The notes beneath the pieces are model-generated. The model was given only the letters and a program-made list of their open reading frames with translations. It was not told where the DNA came from and did no database searches. 17,134 nt of DNA, taken from NCBI GenBank assembly GCA_031265725.1, contig JAISCH010000357.1:1-17134 (forward strand), in the 5' to 3' direction. The DNA comes from Propionibacteriaceae bacterium (lineage in GTDB: Bacteria > Actinomycetota > Actinomycetes > Propionibacteriales > Propionibacteriaceae). Position numbers and translations under genes: made by a program. Below are positions 15,526 to 17,134 of this stretch, one piece after another (position 1 is the first letter of the stretch; each line of letters starts with the position of its first letter).

Positions 15526-15536
15526 ATTGTGAACAC
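15521..15536 (+). promoter_or_regulatory. Extended -10 box, probable leaderless promoter of AAA ATPase
   Basis: TGGTATTGT (15522-15530 region) is an extended -10 of the TGnTAtnnT form, with TATTGT at about 15525-15530 only some six bases before ATG 15537. No Shine-Dalgarno is present. Transcription would start at or next to the ATG. Confidence 0.5.
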
Positions 15537-16805
15537 ATGGTGCCGATTATTCCCCCATCCCCATTGGGTGAGATTCTGCCTCGGCGGGCCGCTGCTATGG
15601 TCCGGGAGGCGCTATTGGATACGCGAATAGTCCTCATCAATGGTGCCCGGCAATCAGGGAAGAGCACATTGGCGGCACAGATGGGCCGTGAACACGATGC
15701 ATCATGGCACACTCTGGACCGGGCAGACACACTCCAGGCTGCTCTCAACGACCCGACCGAGTTCGTCCGGTCCGATCAACGCATGGTCATAGACGAAGTA
15801 CAGCGGGCACCTGGACTTTTCCTGGCTATGAAGGAATTGGTGGACAGCCAGCCTGTTCCCGGACGGTTCCTGCTCACCGGGTCGGCACGGATAATGGGAC
15901 TGCGCGGGCTGCCCGATACCTTGCCCGGCCGGATAGAGACGGTGGAGTTGTGGCCGCTGTCCCAAGGCGAGATCGATGGTAAGCCGGATGGGTTCATCGA
16001 CGCAGCTTTCGAACTGGGACCAGAACTCAAGCACGATTCGGCTGATGTCCGGCGCGATTACTGTGACCGGCTGGTACGTGGAGGCATGCCGGAGGCGGTC
16101 GGTCGAGCCGAACGGCGGCGTTCGCGCTTCCATCAGTCCTACCTGGCCGATCTGGTCAACCGGGACGTAATGCAGCTTTCGACGGTGGAGAAGGGACGAG
16201 AGTTACGCTCGTTGATTCGGCTGCTAGCGGCCCGCTCTGGCCAAATCTTAGTTCCCGCCGCCCTAGGACGAGATCTTGGCCTCACCCAACACACGGTGAA
16301 TCATTACCTCTCCCTGTTAGAAGAAGTTTTCCTGATCAAACGCCTACCCGCATGGTCGCGGAATCTGTCGACTCGCGCCGTCGGGGCGTCCAAAGTCGCC
16401 TTTGTGGACTCTGGCCTGGCTTGCAGTCTGCTGAACCAGCAATCCAGCAGCTTGGCCAAGTTCGACAGTCCTCTGGGTCCGCTACTGGAGGCATTCGTGA
16501 CGATGGAAGTCGCCCGTCAGGCCACTTGGTCTACACAACCAGTCGAGTTGTTCCACTACCGGACGCGAGACCAAGTCGAAGTCGATCTCGTGATCGAGAA
16601 TCTGGACGGACGGGTAATAGCCATAGAAGTGAAAGCCACATCATCCGTCCGAGGTGACGATTTCAAAGGTCTGCGCCATCTGCAGAGCCGCCTCGGCGAC
16701 GACCTGGTTGCCGGTTACCTGCTCCACCTCGGTCAGGCTACATTGCCATTCGGCCCGAAACTGCGCGCATTACCTGTCTCCGCACTATGGGAAACCGGGA
16801 TTTGA
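15537..16805 (+). CDS. AAA ATPase with DUF4143 C-terminal domain
   Basis: 422 residues, the usual size of the AAA_14/DUF4143 family. Walker A is GARQSGKST (36-44), Walker B MVIDEVQ (83-89), and FLLTGSA (111-117) is the sensor 1 segment, followed by LPGR (129-132). The middle part, starting with RGGMPEAV and SYLADLVNRDV, is the family hallmark, followed by a winged-helix-like stretch (AALGRDLGLTQHTVNHYLSLLEEVFLI). The C-terminal EVDLVIE...IAIEVKAT has the D-x(n)-E-x-K spacing of the PD-(D/E)XK nuclease fold. The cellular role of this widespread family is not established. It starts behind four tandem repeats and probably without a leader. Its 3' end overlaps the antitoxin-like gene by 73 bases. 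Confidence 0.9.
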   Translation: MVPIIPPSPLGEILPRRAAAMVREALLDTRIVLINGARQSGKSTLAAQMGREHDASWHTLDRADTLQAALNDPTEFVRSDQRMVIDEVQRAPGLFLAMKELVDSQPVPGRFLLTGSARIMGLRGLPDTLPGRIETVELWPLSQGEIDGKPDGFIDAAFELGPELKHDSADVRRDYCDRLVRGGMPEAVGRAERRRSRFHQSYLADLVNRDVMQLSTVEKGRELRSLIRLLAARSGQILVPAALGRDLGLTQHTVNHYLSLLEEVFLIKRLPAWSRNLSTRAVGASKVAFVDSGLACSLLNQQSSSLAKFDSPLGPLLEAFVTMEVARQATWSTQPVELFHYRTRDQVEVDLVIENLDGRVIAIEVKATSSVRGDDFKGLRHLQSRLGDDLVAGYLLHLGQATLPFGPKLRALPVSALWETGI

Positions 16806-17017
16806 AATTCGGTCATGAGTTCGTAGTATACGGCTTTCCAGTCCAGTCCGATTGACTCGTCGGCATCCAGTTCGTCATCACGGCGACGGATCATCGCCTT
16901 CTCTGCTGTGGTCAACTCGACCTCGCCGGGGATCGTGCTGGTGATGTAGGCAACAAGTTCCAACCGCTTATCTGTGCTGAGCGCTTCGACTGCCTTCTGC
17001 ATCGTGGGTGTGACCAT
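16733..17017 (-). CDS. Small addiction-module antitoxin-like protein
   Basis: 94 residues from ATG 17017; an in-frame GTG at 17035 is possible but falls upstream of the -10 box. The pattern MQKAVEALSTDKRLELVAYI, then LTTAEKAMIRRRDDELDAD and LDWKAVYYEL, resembles the putative addiction-module component family (Unstab_antitox, PF09720 from memory), usually 70-80 residues. The last ~23 residues (from QIPVSHSA) are read from the antisense of the ATPase gene and look like a tail acquired by stop-codon loss. No RelE/ParE-type toxin lies beside it in the window: downstream is the convergent ATPase, and upstream only 117 bases are visible. It is therefore an orphan here, or its partner is distant. 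Confidence 0.65.
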   Translation of the reverse strand: MVTPTMQKAVEALSTDKRLELVAYITSTIPGEVELTTAEKAMIRRRDDELDADESIGLDWKAVYYELMTEFQIPVSHSAETGNARSFGPNGNVA

Positions 17018-17023
17018 GAGGTT

Positions 17024-17029
17024 ATTGTA
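17024..17029 (-). promoter_or_regulatory. -10 box of antitoxin-like gene, probably leaderless
   Basis: TACAAT on the minus strand lies six bases before ATG 17017. No ribosome site is present. No good -35 box could be placed 16-18 bases upstream, so the call rests on the -10 alone. Confidence 0.35.
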
Positions 17030-17035
17030 CGCCAC

Positions 17036-17134
17036 CTGGTCACACCAGCAGAGCGGAGAAGCAGGTCTGCAAAGGTTAGTGTTCTTAGTGTTGATGCGCT
17101 GATGAGGTCGTTGTGCCTGCTGGCGGCAGTTAGT
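17036..17134. other. Right edge, nothing supported
   Basis: No gene can be supported. A plus-strand frame is open to the edge and contains an ATG at 17102 followed by hydrophobic codons, but eleven codons without a ribosome site are not evidence. Confidence 0.3.

Noticed and set aside
17102..17134. Possible signal-peptide start at the right edge
   Set aside because: Only eleven codons, and no ribosome site or promoter.

Overview
The window looks like chromosomal DNA of a moderately GC-rich Gram-positive bacterium of the Actinobacteria. The grounds are GC-rich codon use, a GalT-like protein resembling the actinobacterial DUF4921 family, MacB/FtsX export genes, and two genes whose -10 box lies only 6-7 bases before the ATG (probably leaderless). 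Propionibacteriaceae-like is my guess from memory, not shown. No rRNA, tRNA, CRISPR array, integrase or insertion sequence was seen.

Layout. (1) Bases 3-821: 3' part of a HIT/GalT-superfamily gene. (2) 957-4223: an ABC ATPase and a large FtsX-type permease, abutting without a gap. (3) 4279-11998, minus strand: a catabolic/redox cluster reading SDR1 -> fixA -> fixB -> acyl-CoA dehydrogenase-like flavoprotein -> SDR2 -> MFS transporter (frameshifted) -> fixC -> fixX. (4) 12376-13911, plus strand: a divergent PucR/CdaR-type regulator. (5) 13999-15225, minus strand: a drug-efflux-type MFS permease. (6) 15537-16805: an AAA/DUF4143 ATPase preceded by four 23-bp tandem repeats. (7) 16733-17017, minus strand: a small antitoxin-like protein whose 3' end overlaps the ATPase gene.

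How the genes fit together. The centre is a complete but split fixABCX set (electron-transferring flavoprotein FixAB, flavoprotein oxidoreductase FixC, ferredoxin FixX). Between fixB and fixC lie a divergent acyl-CoA dehydrogenase homologue, an SDR and a transporter. By analogy with E. coli caiTABCDE/fixABCX, NAD-linked SDR oxidation could feed electrons through FixABCX to the dehydrogenase homologue working as an enoyl reductase. The substrate cannot be named, and no CoA ligase, CoA transferase, hydratase or thiolase is present. The divergent PucR-type gene is the obvious candidate regulator. Large inverted repeats sit on both sides of the transporter gene, which carries a +1 frameshift and also appears to lack its motif A loop, so import may be lost in this strain unless these are sequence errors.

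The less ordinary features are the split fix cluster with its non-canonical dehydrogenase, the doubly damaged transporter, and the 23-bp repeat array overlapping the promoter of the DUF4143 ATPase.
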